DNA of 64,000 nucleotides from Luteolibacter luteus (GTDB lineage: Bacteria; Verrucomicrobiota; Verrucomicrobiia; Verrucomicrobiales; Akkermansiaceae): assembly GCF_012913485.1 (NCBI RefSeq), contig NZ_CP051774.1, positions 3,286,001-3,350,000 of the forward strand. Reading direction: 5' to 3'. The position numbers and the translations under genes were made by a program. The notes beneath the pieces were generated by a model. The model saw only the letters and a program-made list of their open reading frames with translations. It was not told where the DNA came from and searched no databases. Of the stretch, positions 54,319 to 61,889 are shown in pieces. How positions within the stretch are numbered: the first letter of the stretch is position 1; each line of letters starts with the position of its first letter.

Positions 54319-54750
54319 ATGAACACCTTCAGCATCGGCAACGTGGAGATCGATATCGCCGGTTACTTGGATACAAGGATCGAGGATGGCACCCTTGTGG
54401 CCTTCTTTCCTGAATCGGACTTTGCAAATGCCAGATTCACGGTTGTTACCGTAATGCGGGACGGAGGCGAAGTGCCGCGTGCAGCGGAAAAGATCATGGA
54501 GGATCGTGCCGCGAAAATCGGTGCCAAACTCCATATCGAAGAGAACTTCGTCTGGTACTACACGGTAGAGATCGCTTCAGAGGGAACATCGGGAAGCAAG
54601 ATGCACTACTGGTTTGTTGGTATGGGAGGGCATGCCGTCGTGGTGTCCTGCTTCATCGACGCCGCGCAAAGTGATTCCATCGATGCTCGGCGTGTCTTGG
54701 ACTCAATACTTGTCTCGGTAAAATCCATCCGGAGGAAATCCATAGACTGA
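54319..54750 (+). CDS. Hypothetical protein with DcrB/PsbP-like texture
   Basis: A 143-residue soluble protein, alternating strands and one helix: FSIGNVEIDIAGYLDT, RFTVVTVMRD, AAEKIMEDRAAKIGAKL, KMHYWFVGMGGHAVVVSCFI, RRVLDSILVSVKSI. This layout resembles the DcrB/PsbP fold (a small alpha/beta sandwich) often found in type VI secretion accessory or immunity proteins. Its place inside a sugar-acid operon is unexplained. Confidence 0.55.
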   Translation: MNTFSIGNVEIDIAGYLDTRIEDGTLVAFFPESDFANARFTVVTVMRDGGEVPRAAEKIMEDRAAKIGAKLHIEENFVWYYTVEIASEGTSGSKMHYWFVGMGGHAVVVSCFIDAAQSDSIDARRVLDSILVSVKSIRRKSID

Positions 54751-54792
54751 TTCGTTCTTATCGATCTCCGATCTCATGATCATGGTCCCGAC

Positions 54793-56283
54793 ATGAAACT
54801 GCTGGTACAGATCCATCCGGATGACAACGTCGCCGTCGCTCCGCAGGCTATCCCCGCGGGTACGAAAAGTGACAGGGCACTTGTCTTTGCGGACATTCCC
54901 GCAGGCCACAAGGCGGCGCTGCGCCCCATCTCCTCCGGCGAACCCGTCGTCAAATACGGTTTTCCCATCGGGATTGCGACCGAAGACATAGCAGCAGGCG
55001 AGCATGTCCACGTGCACAATGTGCGCACCGGGCTGGCGCTCGACACCGAGTTGAAGTACGATGATCATCGTAGCGAGATGGCCGCGGCTGGAACGGCGCC
55101 TGCTTTCATGGGGTATCGACGTCCCGATGGCCGTGCGGCGACGCGGAACGAGATCTGGATCGTCAATACGGTGGCCTGTGTGAACGTTCCCAGCCAACGC
55201 ATCGCGGACCTCGCGGCGCGGGAGTTCGTCACGCCTGGCGGGCCCATTGACGGTATCCATGCTTTCACTCATCCCTACGGCTGCTCGCAGCTCGGCGATG
55301 ATCTCGGCTACACCCGGAAGATCCTCGCGGGTCTGGTCCGGCATCCGAATGCCGCGGCGGTGTTGATCCTCGGACTCGGCTGCGAGAATAATACCCTGAA
55401 GTCCTTCCTCGCCGAAGCCGGCACGCTCGATCCGCAGCGCGTGCGCTTTTTCAACGCGCAGGAAGTGCAGGACGAGATCGAACATGGCCTTGAGGCGATG
55501 CGCGATCTCGTGAGCTATGCTTCGCAATTCAAGCGCGAGCCGATCCCGGCCTCCGAGCTGGTGCTCGGCATGAAGTGCGGTGGAAGCGATGGCTTCAGCG
55601 GCATCACCGCGAACCCGCTGGTGGGCCGCATCGCGGATCGCCTTTGCGCTTGGGGTGGCACCGCGATTCTTACCGAGGTGCCGGAGATGTTTGGTGCGGA
55701 GGCCCCGCTCTTCAGCCGCTGTGATCGCCAGGAAACCTTCGATGAAGCGCTGGGCATGGTGAATCGCTTCAAGGACTACTTCCGCCGCCATGGTGAGGAG
55801 GTCCACGAGAACCCTTCGCCCGGGAACAAGGACGGTGGCATCACCACGCTGGAGGAGAAGTCGCTGGGCTGCATTCAGAAGGGCGGACGGGCACCGGTGA
55901 AGCAGGTGGTCGGCTACGGTGAGGCCGCTGAGCAGGGATTGGGTGGCCTCTGTCTCGTCGAAGCGCCCGGCAATGACGGGGTCTCCAGCACCGCGCTGGC
56001 TGCGGCGGGAGCACACGTGATTCTTTTCACCACTGGCCGCGGCACGCCGCTGGGTGTGCCGGTGCCCACGCTCAAGATTGCCTCGAATCACGAGCTCGCC
56101 GCGCGCAAGCCCAACTGGATCGACTACGATGCCGGGCAGTTACTCGACCCGGATGTGGATCCCGCCACGGTGACCGATGGCCTGATGTCGCTGATTCTCG
56201 AAACTGCTTCCGGCAAGGAGGCTCGCAATGAACGCAATGGCTTCCGCGAGATCACGATCTGGAAGCAAGGTGTAACGCTTTAA
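54793..56283 (+). CDS. uxaA: Altronate dehydratase
   Basis: A 496-residue enzyme with the N-terminal SAF domain (MKLLVQIHPDDNVAVAPQ, IAAGEHVHVHNVRTGLAL) and the C-terminal dehydratase domain (YRRPDGRAATRNEIWIVNTV, HPYGCSQLGDD, GLGCENNTLKSFL, MKCGGSDGFSG). It converts D-altronate to 2-keto-3-deoxygluconate in hexuronate catabolism. The conserved Cys residues of the iron-dependent C-terminal domain are present. It is followed after 24 bp by uxaB. Confidence 0.92.
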   Translation: MKLLVQIHPDDNVAVAPQAIPAGTKSDRALVFADIPAGHKAALRPISSGEPVVKYGFPIGIATEDIAAGEHVHVHNVRTGLALDTELKYDDHRSEMAAAGTAPAFMGYRRPDGRAATRNEIWIVNTVACVNVPSQRIADLAAREFVTPGGPIDGIHAFTHPYGCSQLGDDLGYTRKILAGLVRHPNAAAVLILGLGCENNTLKSFLAEAGTLDPQRVRFFNAQEVQDEIEHGLEAMRDLVSYASQFKREPIPASELVLGMKCGGSDGFSGITANPLVGRIADRLCAWGGTAILTEVPEMFGAEAPLFSRCDRQETFDEALGMVNRFKDYFRRHGEEVHENPSPGNKDGGITTLEEKSLGCIQKGGRAPVKQVVGYGEAAEQGLGGLCLVEAPGNDGVSSTALAAAGAHVILFTTGRGTPLGVPVPTLKIASNHELAARKPNWIDYDAGQLLDPDVDPATVTDGLMSLILETASGKEARNERNGFREITIWKQGVTL

Positions 56284-56307
56284 GAAAGGCTCTTTCGTTC
56301 TTCCCTC

Positions 56308-57381
56308 ATGATCCTCCAGTTCGGTGCCGGCAATTTCCTCCGCGCGTTCGTCGATCTCTTCGTTTCCCAAACCGGCTTCGATGAAATCGTGGTCGTCCAA
56401 TCCACGGGGATCGAACGCGCTGAAGCCTTGAATGCGGCCAAGGGTCGCTATCATGTCGCCGTTCAAGGTTTTGCAGATGGGCGCGTGATCGACGAAACGG
56501 ACGAGGTCAGCTCCATCAAGAAGGCGCTGCATGCCGGGACGCAGTGGAGCGAGGTGCTGGAGATCGCCCGCTTGCCGGAGTTGCGCTGGATCGTCTCGAA
56601 CACCACCGAGGCAGGCTTCGCCTTGGACGAGGCGGATGTGGAGAATGTGGGTATCCCCCAATCCTATCCGGCGAAGTTACTCGCGGTGCTACTCGCGCGG
56701 CACGCTGCCGGTTTGCCGGGACCGGTGATCCTGCCTTGTGAACTCATTGAGCAAAACGGCAGCAGGCTCCGCGAGTTGGTGCTGGAGCAGGCGAAGCGCT
56801 GGACGGTGCCTGCCGATGCAATCGAGTGGCTGGAGCAGAGCTGCACTTGGGTGAACAACCTGGTGGATCGCATCGTGCCCGGGCCGCCGAAGAAACATCC
56901 GTTGCTGGGCAAAGATCCGCTTTTGCTGAGTGCGGAACCTTTTGCGTTCTGGGCGATCGAGACTGCCGGTGCTTTTGATCTGGAGCACCCCGCAGTGGTG
57001 ACGGCTGCGGACATCTCGCCCTATTATCTGAGGAAGGTCCGGATCTTGAATGGGCTTCACTCGGCGCTGGTGAGCCATGCCCTGCCCATGGGGATCGAGA
57101 CGGTCCGCGAGTGTGTGGAACATCCGGAAGTGGGTCCTTGGCTGGAGGATCTTCTCTTCAATGAAATCGTGCCGGTGCTGGAAGGGCGGGTGGACGATCC
57201 GGTGGCATTTGCAAAGACGACGCTGGATCGCTTTCGGAACCCTTTCTTGGAGCACAAGCTTTCGTCGATTGCGCTGAATCACGAGAGCAAGGTGCAGGTA
57301 AGGTTGCTGCCGACCTACGAGGAGTATCGTGCCAAGTTCGGGAAAGAGCCGGCGTTGTTGTCGCGGGTGATCGGAGTGTGA
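56308..57381 (+). CDS. uxaB: Tagaturonate reductase
   Basis: A 357-residue member of the mannitol dehydrogenase family. The Rossmann start ILQFGAGNFLRAFVDLFVSQ is the family signature and lies at the very N-terminus, where E. coli UxaB (483 residues) has about 20 more; the C-terminal domain is also compact (ISPYYLRKVRILNGLHSALV, KTTLDRFRNPFLEHKLSSI). It reduces D-tagaturonate to D-altronate, the substrate of the uxaA product. Length is at the short end for the family, but all core motifs are present. Confidence 0.85.
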   Translation: MILQFGAGNFLRAFVDLFVSQTGFDEIVVVQSTGIERAEALNAAKGRYHVAVQGFADGRVIDETDEVSSIKKALHAGTQWSEVLEIARLPELRWIVSNTTEAGFALDEADVENVGIPQSYPAKLLAVLLARHAAGLPGPVILPCELIEQNGSRLRELVLEQAKRWTVPADAIEWLEQSCTWVNNLVDRIVPGPPKKHPLLGKDPLLLSAEPFAFWAIETAGAFDLEHPAVVTAADISPYYLRKVRILNGLHSALVSHALPMGIETVRECVEHPEVGPWLEDLLFNEIVPVLEGRVDDPVAFAKTTLDRFRNPFLEHKLSSIALNHESKVQVRLLPTYEEYRAKFGKEPALLSRVIGV

Positions 57382-57446
57382 CGCCGCAGAAGTTCGACAG
57401 GCGTGGACTGCCGGCGGGGGTTTTGGTAAGGGAGAAAAATCCGCTC

Positions 57447-57857
57447 ATGCGATTCCGCTGGCACAAATCCTTCACCTTCTGGCTCGGCGTCCCGGGGCTG
57501 CTGTTCTTGGTCTGGATCTGGTTCCTATCCGCGGAGCATCGCACGGATCTTTCCGTAAGCGGTCCGGTGACCGTGTTCGTAGCCAATGAAGCGGGCTTCA
57601 TGCGGGTGACCTGCTGGAAAGATCCGGCGGCGATGGGGTGGTCGGACTACAATGCGAGTCACATGCGCAGCCGCCATTCCGCGAGGCTCTTCCCTGGCTT
57701 TGCGTGGCGGATGCAGACGCACAGCGGGGTATTCGACTTCTGGTTGTCGCATTGGCTGGCGCTTTTCGTTTACCAGCTCCTCTGGGGGCTCGCCATCGCG
57801 TGGCGTTGGCGGAAGTTCAGGCCTTCCCTTGCGCCCCGTTTACCAGCGGAAGCGTGA
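57447..57857 (+). CDS. Hypothetical small membrane protein
   Basis: A 136-residue protein with two helices, about residues 11-29 (FWLGVPGLLFLVWIWFL) and 102-120 (LALFVYQLLWGLAIAW), the second followed by RWRKFRP. The extracytoplasmic loop is rich in His and Trp. No family is recognised. A GGGAG sequence lies 14 bases before ATG at 57447. Its last 41 bp overlap the end of the convergent kinase gene. Confidence 0.6.
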   Translation: MRFRWHKSFTFWLGVPGLLFLVWIWFLSAEHRTDLSVSGPVTVFVANEAGFMRVTCWKDPAAMGWSDYNASHMRSRHSARLFPGFAWRMQTHSGVFDFWLSHWLALFVYQLLWGLAIAWRWRKFRPSLAPRLPAEA

Positions 57858-58950
57858 CGACGAAGCAGGCTCCGCCCCGCGAACCCTCTTCGTAGCGGAC
57901 CGTGCCACCCATGGCGGCCACCAATTCGTGAACGATGTGAAGGCCGAGACCGGTGGAGATCTCGCCGCCGGTGGGCCGGGCGCTCAGGCGCGTGAATTTC
58001 CGGAAAAGCAGCGGACGTTCTTCCAGCAGCACCCCGGGGCCTTGATCATCGATGCGGAAGATTCCGGAGCCCGCTTCTCTTCGCAGCGAGATCTGCACCA
58101 ACGAACCTTTCGGGGAAAACTTCAGCGCGTTCGAGATCAGGTTCTCCAGCGAGCAAAGCAGAGAACGGCGATCCGCGTTCACGGGGATGTGGTCGTGCTC
58201 GCTGGCCAGCTCCAGGGTGATGTTCTTTGTGCGCCCGTGCTGGCTGAAGGATTTCAGTGCCTGTTCCGCATACTCGCGCAGGCACAGCGGCACGAAGCCC
58301 ATCTGCGCCTTCGTCTCTTCAAGGCGGCGTGTCTGGAGCAAGGATCCGACGATCTCAAGCGCCCGGGAGACGGAATCCTTGATGCTATTCACCAAAGTCG
58401 TCTGGCGCGGGTCGAGATCCATGGCGCTTTCGCCAAGCATGGCTGCCGCAAACTGCACGCCACCCAGGGGATTCTTCAGATCGTGGGCCACCACCTCGAC
58501 CAGGCGATTCCGTTCGTCGATCGTGGCCGCAAGACGCTTGCGGGTATTCTGGAGATTCAGGTGGACCTGCACGCGGCTGAGCAGTTCCGGCCCGTGGAAA
58601 GGCTTGGTCACGTAATCGACCGCGCCCGCGCCGAGAGCCTCCATGATGAAGCTCTTGTCGGTTACCGCGGAAAGGAAGATCACCGGGATTTCCCGCCACT
58701 CTTCCTGCGATTGGAGCTTCCGGCAAAGATCGAAGCCGGTCATGCCCGGCATCATCACATCCAGCAGGATCAGGTCCGGCCGTGCGGTGCGGAGTTTCGC
58801 CAAGGCCTCCTCGCCGCTGCCGGCCGCGATGATCTCATGGCCCTGCCGCAAGAGCAGGGGCCCTACCACCTGGATGTTCTTCGGCTCGTCATCGACCACG
58901 AGGATCAAGGACGAGTTGCTGGTTACGGGCAGCGGATCAAACATGGGCAT
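57817..58950 (-). CDS. Response-regulator histidine kinase (REC-HisKA-HATPase)
   Basis: A 377-residue soluble signalling protein. An N-terminal receiver (LILVVDDEPKNIQV, LILLDVMMPGMTGF with the phospho-Asp, KPFHGPELL) is followed by a histidine kinase: HisKA VVAHDLKNPLGGV, the N-box SLENLISNALKFSPKG and the G-box region RIDDQGPGVLL and STGLGLHIVHEL. There is no output domain. It starts within the end of the hybrid kinase gene (14 bp overlap), so it is coupled to it and likely takes phosphate from it. Confidence 0.9.
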   Translation of the reverse strand: MPMFDPLPVTSNSSLILVVDDEPKNIQVVGPLLLRQGHEIIAAGSGEEALAKLRTARPDLILLDVMMPGMTGFDLCRKLQSQEEWREIPVIFLSAVTDKSFIMEALGAGAVDYVTKPFHGPELLSRVQVHLNLQNTRKRLAATIDERNRLVEVVAHDLKNPLGGVQFAAAMLGESAMDLDPRQTTLVNSIKDSVSRALEIVGSLLQTRRLEETKAQMGFVPLCLREYAEQALKSFSQHGRTKNITLELASEHDHIPVNADRRSLLCSLENLISNALKFSPKGSLVQISLRREAGSGIFRIDDQGPGVLLEERPLLFRKFTRLSARPTGGEISTGLGLHIVHELVAAMGGTVRYEEGSRGGACFVVTLPLVNGAQGKA

Positions 58951-61072
58951 CGGCGAGGCTATCGATCAGTCCGGGGAATCGTGCCAGAACCCTGCCAGCT
59001 TCGGCAAAGTCCATATTTCCGGCAGCGGCATTCAGTTCCGCGGCATAGGCGGTGAGGGGCGGGCAGCGGTGCTTTCCCGCAAGCAGGTCGAGGGTTTCGG
59101 CGAAGCGCAGCGTGGCCTGGGCGGGCACCAGCTCGACGAGCTCCGGCAAGAGGGTATCCCTCATGGCGGCAAGCTCGCCTTGCAAGGCAGGCCACTCCTG
59201 GCCATGGGAAACGGGCTCGGACTGTTGTTCCGGCTGCGGCCTGCGGGTGGCTCCGGCTGAGTGGACGGGCAAAAATTTCGCGAGCTCCAGATAGAGGCGC
59301 TCGCGGCTGACCGGCTTGCTCGCGAAGCCGTCGAAAATTCGTTTCAGCTCCTCCTGATCTTCGAGGAGGGAGGATGCGGTCATTGCCACCAGCGGGAGTT
59401 TCTCCATACCGGCATCCGACTTCAGCATCAGGTGGGCGGAAGGACCGTCCACTACCGGCATGCGGATGTCCATCAGCACCACGTCCGGCATTTGGCGGCG
59501 GCAGAGCGCCACGGCCTGCTCGCCGTCCTCGGCTTCCAGAACCTGATGGTGACTGCCTTCGAGATAGCCGCGGATGAGATCCCGGTTCAGGGGCACATCG
59601 TCCACGACGAGCACCTTCGAGGGGGCCAGACGATTGAAGTCCACCGTCTTGCCGATATCTTCCTCTTCCTGGTCCGGCATCTTGTTGAGGACGCGCTGGA
59701 CCGGGACGCTGACCGAGAAAACGGAGCCCTTGTGGATCTGGCTGAGGACCTTGATCTCCCCGTTCATCAATTTCACCAGGCGCTCGCTGATGCTCAGGCC
59801 CAGACCGGTGCCGTGGAAATTCCGGCCGTGCTGGGTTTCGACCTGGTAGAAAGGGCGGAAGATTTCGGTCACCTTGTCGCCCGAGATCCCGATGCCGGTA
59901 TCGGACACCCTGAAGTGGAGTGTCACCTCGTCGGAGGCCGCGTGGCTGTCGGCGCTTACCGTGACGAGCACACTGCCCCGCTTGGTGAATTTCACCGCAT
60001 TCCCGATCAGGTTCACGAGCACCTGGCGGAGGCGGAGGGCGTCGAAGAAAAGGAAAGGGGGGACGCCCGCTTCCAACTGCACGGAATATTCCAGCCCTTT
60101 TTCCTGGGCGCGGAAGGAAAAGAGGGTCTCCAGGTTTTCCGCGAAGCGCTTCATCTCCACCGTTTCCGGGTGAAGTTCCATCTTCGCAGCCTCGATCTTC
60201 GAGAGGTCGAGGATGTCATTGATGAGGGAGAGCAGGGAAGTGCCGCTGGTGACGATCGCCTTCGCGAAGTGCTTCTCCTGCGGCTTGTCCACCACGTCGT
60301 GGAGCAATTCCCCGAAGCCGAGGATGGCATTCATGGGCGTCCGGATCTCGTGGCTCATCATGGCCAGGAAATCGGTCTTCGCCTTGTCGGACTGGACGGC
60401 CTTCTCCTTTTCGAACTGGAGACGCTCCTGCCGCTCCTTGCCCATCAGGAAGAGGGCCAGCAAGAGGGTGCCCACCACACCTGCGGTGATCGCGACCACG
60501 CCGGTGGTCACCACCACCGTATTGGTGTCCTTGAAGCTCCGGACCAACTGCTGCTGGTGTGCCTTCAGGACTTCCATCTCGTCCTTCTGAAGGTTTTCCA
60601 CGGCCGTCCGGAAATGGTCCATCAGCTCCTCCCCGCGGACCGCGGCGACGAGATCGACGGCAGCTTCTAGGCCCTTTTCCTTTCGCACCGCGATGGCCTC
60701 CTCCAGCTCCTGCTTTTTCTGGCCGGCGGCCTCCGCGATCATGGTGACCGCTGCGGTTTGGCGTGGATTTTTTTCGGCAAGCGCGGCGAGCCGGGTGAGA
60801 TGGCTGTCGAGCACCTTGGTCGCTTCCCGGTACGGCTCCAAGTATTCCTCCTTGCCGGTCAGCAGGTAGTCGCGCTGGTTGCCTTCCAGCTCCGCCATGG
60901 CGGTCACGCAGGTCTGGAGCTGGAGCAGGATCACGCGGGTGCGGTCCACGGCGCCGAAATCCGTCAGATTCGTGCGTGTGTTCCGTACCGAGGTGATCGC
61001 CCCGTAGATGATCATCACGAGCGCGACCAAGGCCGGTCCCAAGTAGCGGGCTTTCAGATGCCGACGCATCAT
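58937..61072 (-). CDS. CHASE3 hybrid sensor histidine kinase
   Basis: A 711-residue membrane kinase. TM1 is about residues 11-28; a CHASE3 periplasmic sensor follows (MAELEGNQRDYLLTGKEEYL, EELMDHFRTAVENLQKDEME); TM2 is about 190-212. HisKA has FLAMMSHEIRTPMNAILGFG with the phospho-His, then HATPase (VNLIGNAVKFTKRG, FRVSDTGIGISG, GTGLGLSISERLV) and a receiver (KVLVVDDVPLNRDLI, DVVLMDIRMPVVDG). The last 100 residues resemble a degenerate Hpt segment (LTAYAAELNAAAGNMDF). It precedes the response-regulator kinase in one transcript. Confidence 0.92.
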   Translation of the reverse strand: MMRRHLKARYLGPALVALVMIIYGAITSVRNTRTNLTDFGAVDRTRVILLQLQTCVTAMAELEGNQRDYLLTGKEEYLEPYREATKVLDSHLTRLAALAEKNPRQTAAVTMIAEAAGQKKQELEEAIAVRKEKGLEAAVDLVAAVRGEELMDHFRTAVENLQKDEMEVLKAHQQQLVRSFKDTNTVVVTTGVVAITAGVVGTLLLALFLMGKERQERLQFEKEKAVQSDKAKTDFLAMMSHEIRTPMNAILGFGELLHDVVDKPQEKHFAKAIVTSGTSLLSLINDILDLSKIEAAKMELHPETVEMKRFAENLETLFSFRAQEKGLEYSVQLEAGVPPFLFFDALRLRQVLVNLIGNAVKFTKRGSVLVTVSADSHAASDEVTLHFRVSDTGIGISGDKVTEIFRPFYQVETQHGRNFHGTGLGLSISERLVKLMNGEIKVLSQIHKGSVFSVSVPVQRVLNKMPDQEEEDIGKTVDFNRLAPSKVLVVDDVPLNRDLIRGYLEGSHHQVLEAEDGEQAVALCRRQMPDVVLMDIRMPVVDGPSAHLMLKSDAGMEKLPLVAMTASSLLEDQEELKRIFDGFASKPVSRERLYLELAKFLPVHSAGATRRPQPEQQSEPVSHGQEWPALQGELAAMRDTLLPELVELVPAQATLRFAETLDLLAGKHRCPPLTAYAAELNAAAGNMDFAEAGRVLARFPGLIDSLADAHV

Positions 61073-61436
61073 GCAGGCTGCAGAGGTGACTTCAGATTAC
61101 GGGGGTGAGGCGAACATTTGAACATCGGTGAAAACAAGCCGTTTCGAGTCTCCGTGAAAAATGCACACCCCGGGAATTTTGCAACCCGGGGAGACTCGGT
61201 GATTTTCCTAGGTCGCGCTTTGCACAGGCTGAGGCTGGGGCAGGAAGCAGTCTGCATGCGTCTGCCGGATCGCCGAGGGAGCGGAGGTCGTCCCGATCCC
61301 TTAACTACGGGGTTTTGGCGCCGGAGAGTCCTCAGAAAGGCCGGTGGCACAAGGCCTGCCAATAGAAAAGGGAGAGCGCGGCTCCCCGGGTGGTCCGGAG
61401 GGCCAAGCGCTCCCTAACCAGCAACATTCGATACCC
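61073..61436. other. Divergent intergenic region between the kinase operon and csbD
   Basis: A 364-bp gene-free stretch upstream of both the hybrid kinase (leftward) and csbD (rightward). It contains the nested inverted repeats at 61145-61198. No other ordered signal was seen; no promoter boxes could be assigned with confidence. Confidence 0.5.
61145..61198. promoter_or_regulatory. Nested and competing inverted repeats
   Basis: CGAGTCTCC (61145-61153) and GGAGACTCG (61190-61198) are exact reverse complements. Inside them CCCCGGG (61168-61174) and CCCGGGG (61185-61191) form a second stem with a 10-base loop. The two structures share bases 61190-61191 and so compete. It lies about 75 bp before the kinase start. 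Confidence 0.5.
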
Positions 61437-61634
61437 ATGAATTCCTTGGAAATCAAAGGCAACTGGAACATCGCCAAAGGCAAGCTGAAGCAGAAGTGGG
61501 CCGAGCTCACCGACGACGATCTCGATTATGTCGAAGGCAAGCAGGACGAGCTTCTGGGCCGCATCCAGAAGCGCACGGGCGCCACCCGTGAAGAGGTCGA
61601 GAAGGAGATCAAGGCTTCCTGCGACTGTCGTTAA
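61437..61634 (+). CDS. CsbD-family stress protein
   Basis: A 65-residue protein MNSLEIKGNWNIAKGKLKQK, then WAELTDDDLDYVEGKQDELLGRIQKRTG. This is the CsbD family of small, hydrophilic, general-stress-induced proteins of unknown action. The start at 61437 is the family start; the frame from 61344 is not coding. It is followed by a stem-loop and a DUF3309 gene, a common stress pairing. Confidence 0.9.
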   Translation: MNSLEIKGNWNIAKGKLKQKWAELTDDDLDYVEGKQDELLGRIQKRTGATREEVEKEIKASCDCR

Positions 61635-61652
61635 GGCGCTTCTTCCCACCCT

Positions 61653-61678
61653 CGTGCTCCGGAAAGTCCGGGGCACGA
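61653..61678 (+). other. Stem-loop between csbD and the DUF3309 gene
   Basis: CGTGC-T-CCGGA and TCCGG-G-GCACG form an 11-position stem around AAG, with one G-T pair. No T-run follows, so it may stabilise or separate the csbD message and not end it. Confidence 0.5.
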
Positions 61679-61713
61679 AGGGGCGGGAGTTCTAATCCAA
61701 ACCCATACCTGTC

Positions 61714-61875
61714 ATGAGCACTCTTGGACTTATCCTCCTTATCGTTCTTCTTCTGGCGCTGATCGGCGCGATTCCTACCTGGGGTCACAGCAGAAGCTGG
61801 GGCTACGCGCCTAGCGGCGGCCTCGGCTTGCTGTTAGTCGTGGTGATCATTCTCGCCGTGCTGGGATATATTTGA
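61714..61875 (+). CDS. DUF3309-family small membrane protein
   Basis: A 53-residue protein: MSTLGLILLIVLLLALIG, then AIPTWGHSRSWGYAPSGGLG and LLLVVVIILAVLGYI. This is a textbook DUF3309 protein, two short helices around the conserved P-T-W and W-G-Y-x-P-S-G-G motifs. Its function is unknown; it is commonly found near stress genes such as csbD. It ends 14 bp from the convergent alpha-galactosidase stop. Confidence 0.9.
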   Translation: MSTLGLILLIVLLLALIGAIPTWGHSRSWGYAPSGGLGLLLVVVIILAVLGYI

Positions 61876-61889
61876 GCGGACGGACCGGC

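Noticed and set aside
59261-60670. 469-residue open frame on the plus strand
   Set aside because: Antisense to the hybrid kinase with intact H, N and G boxes.
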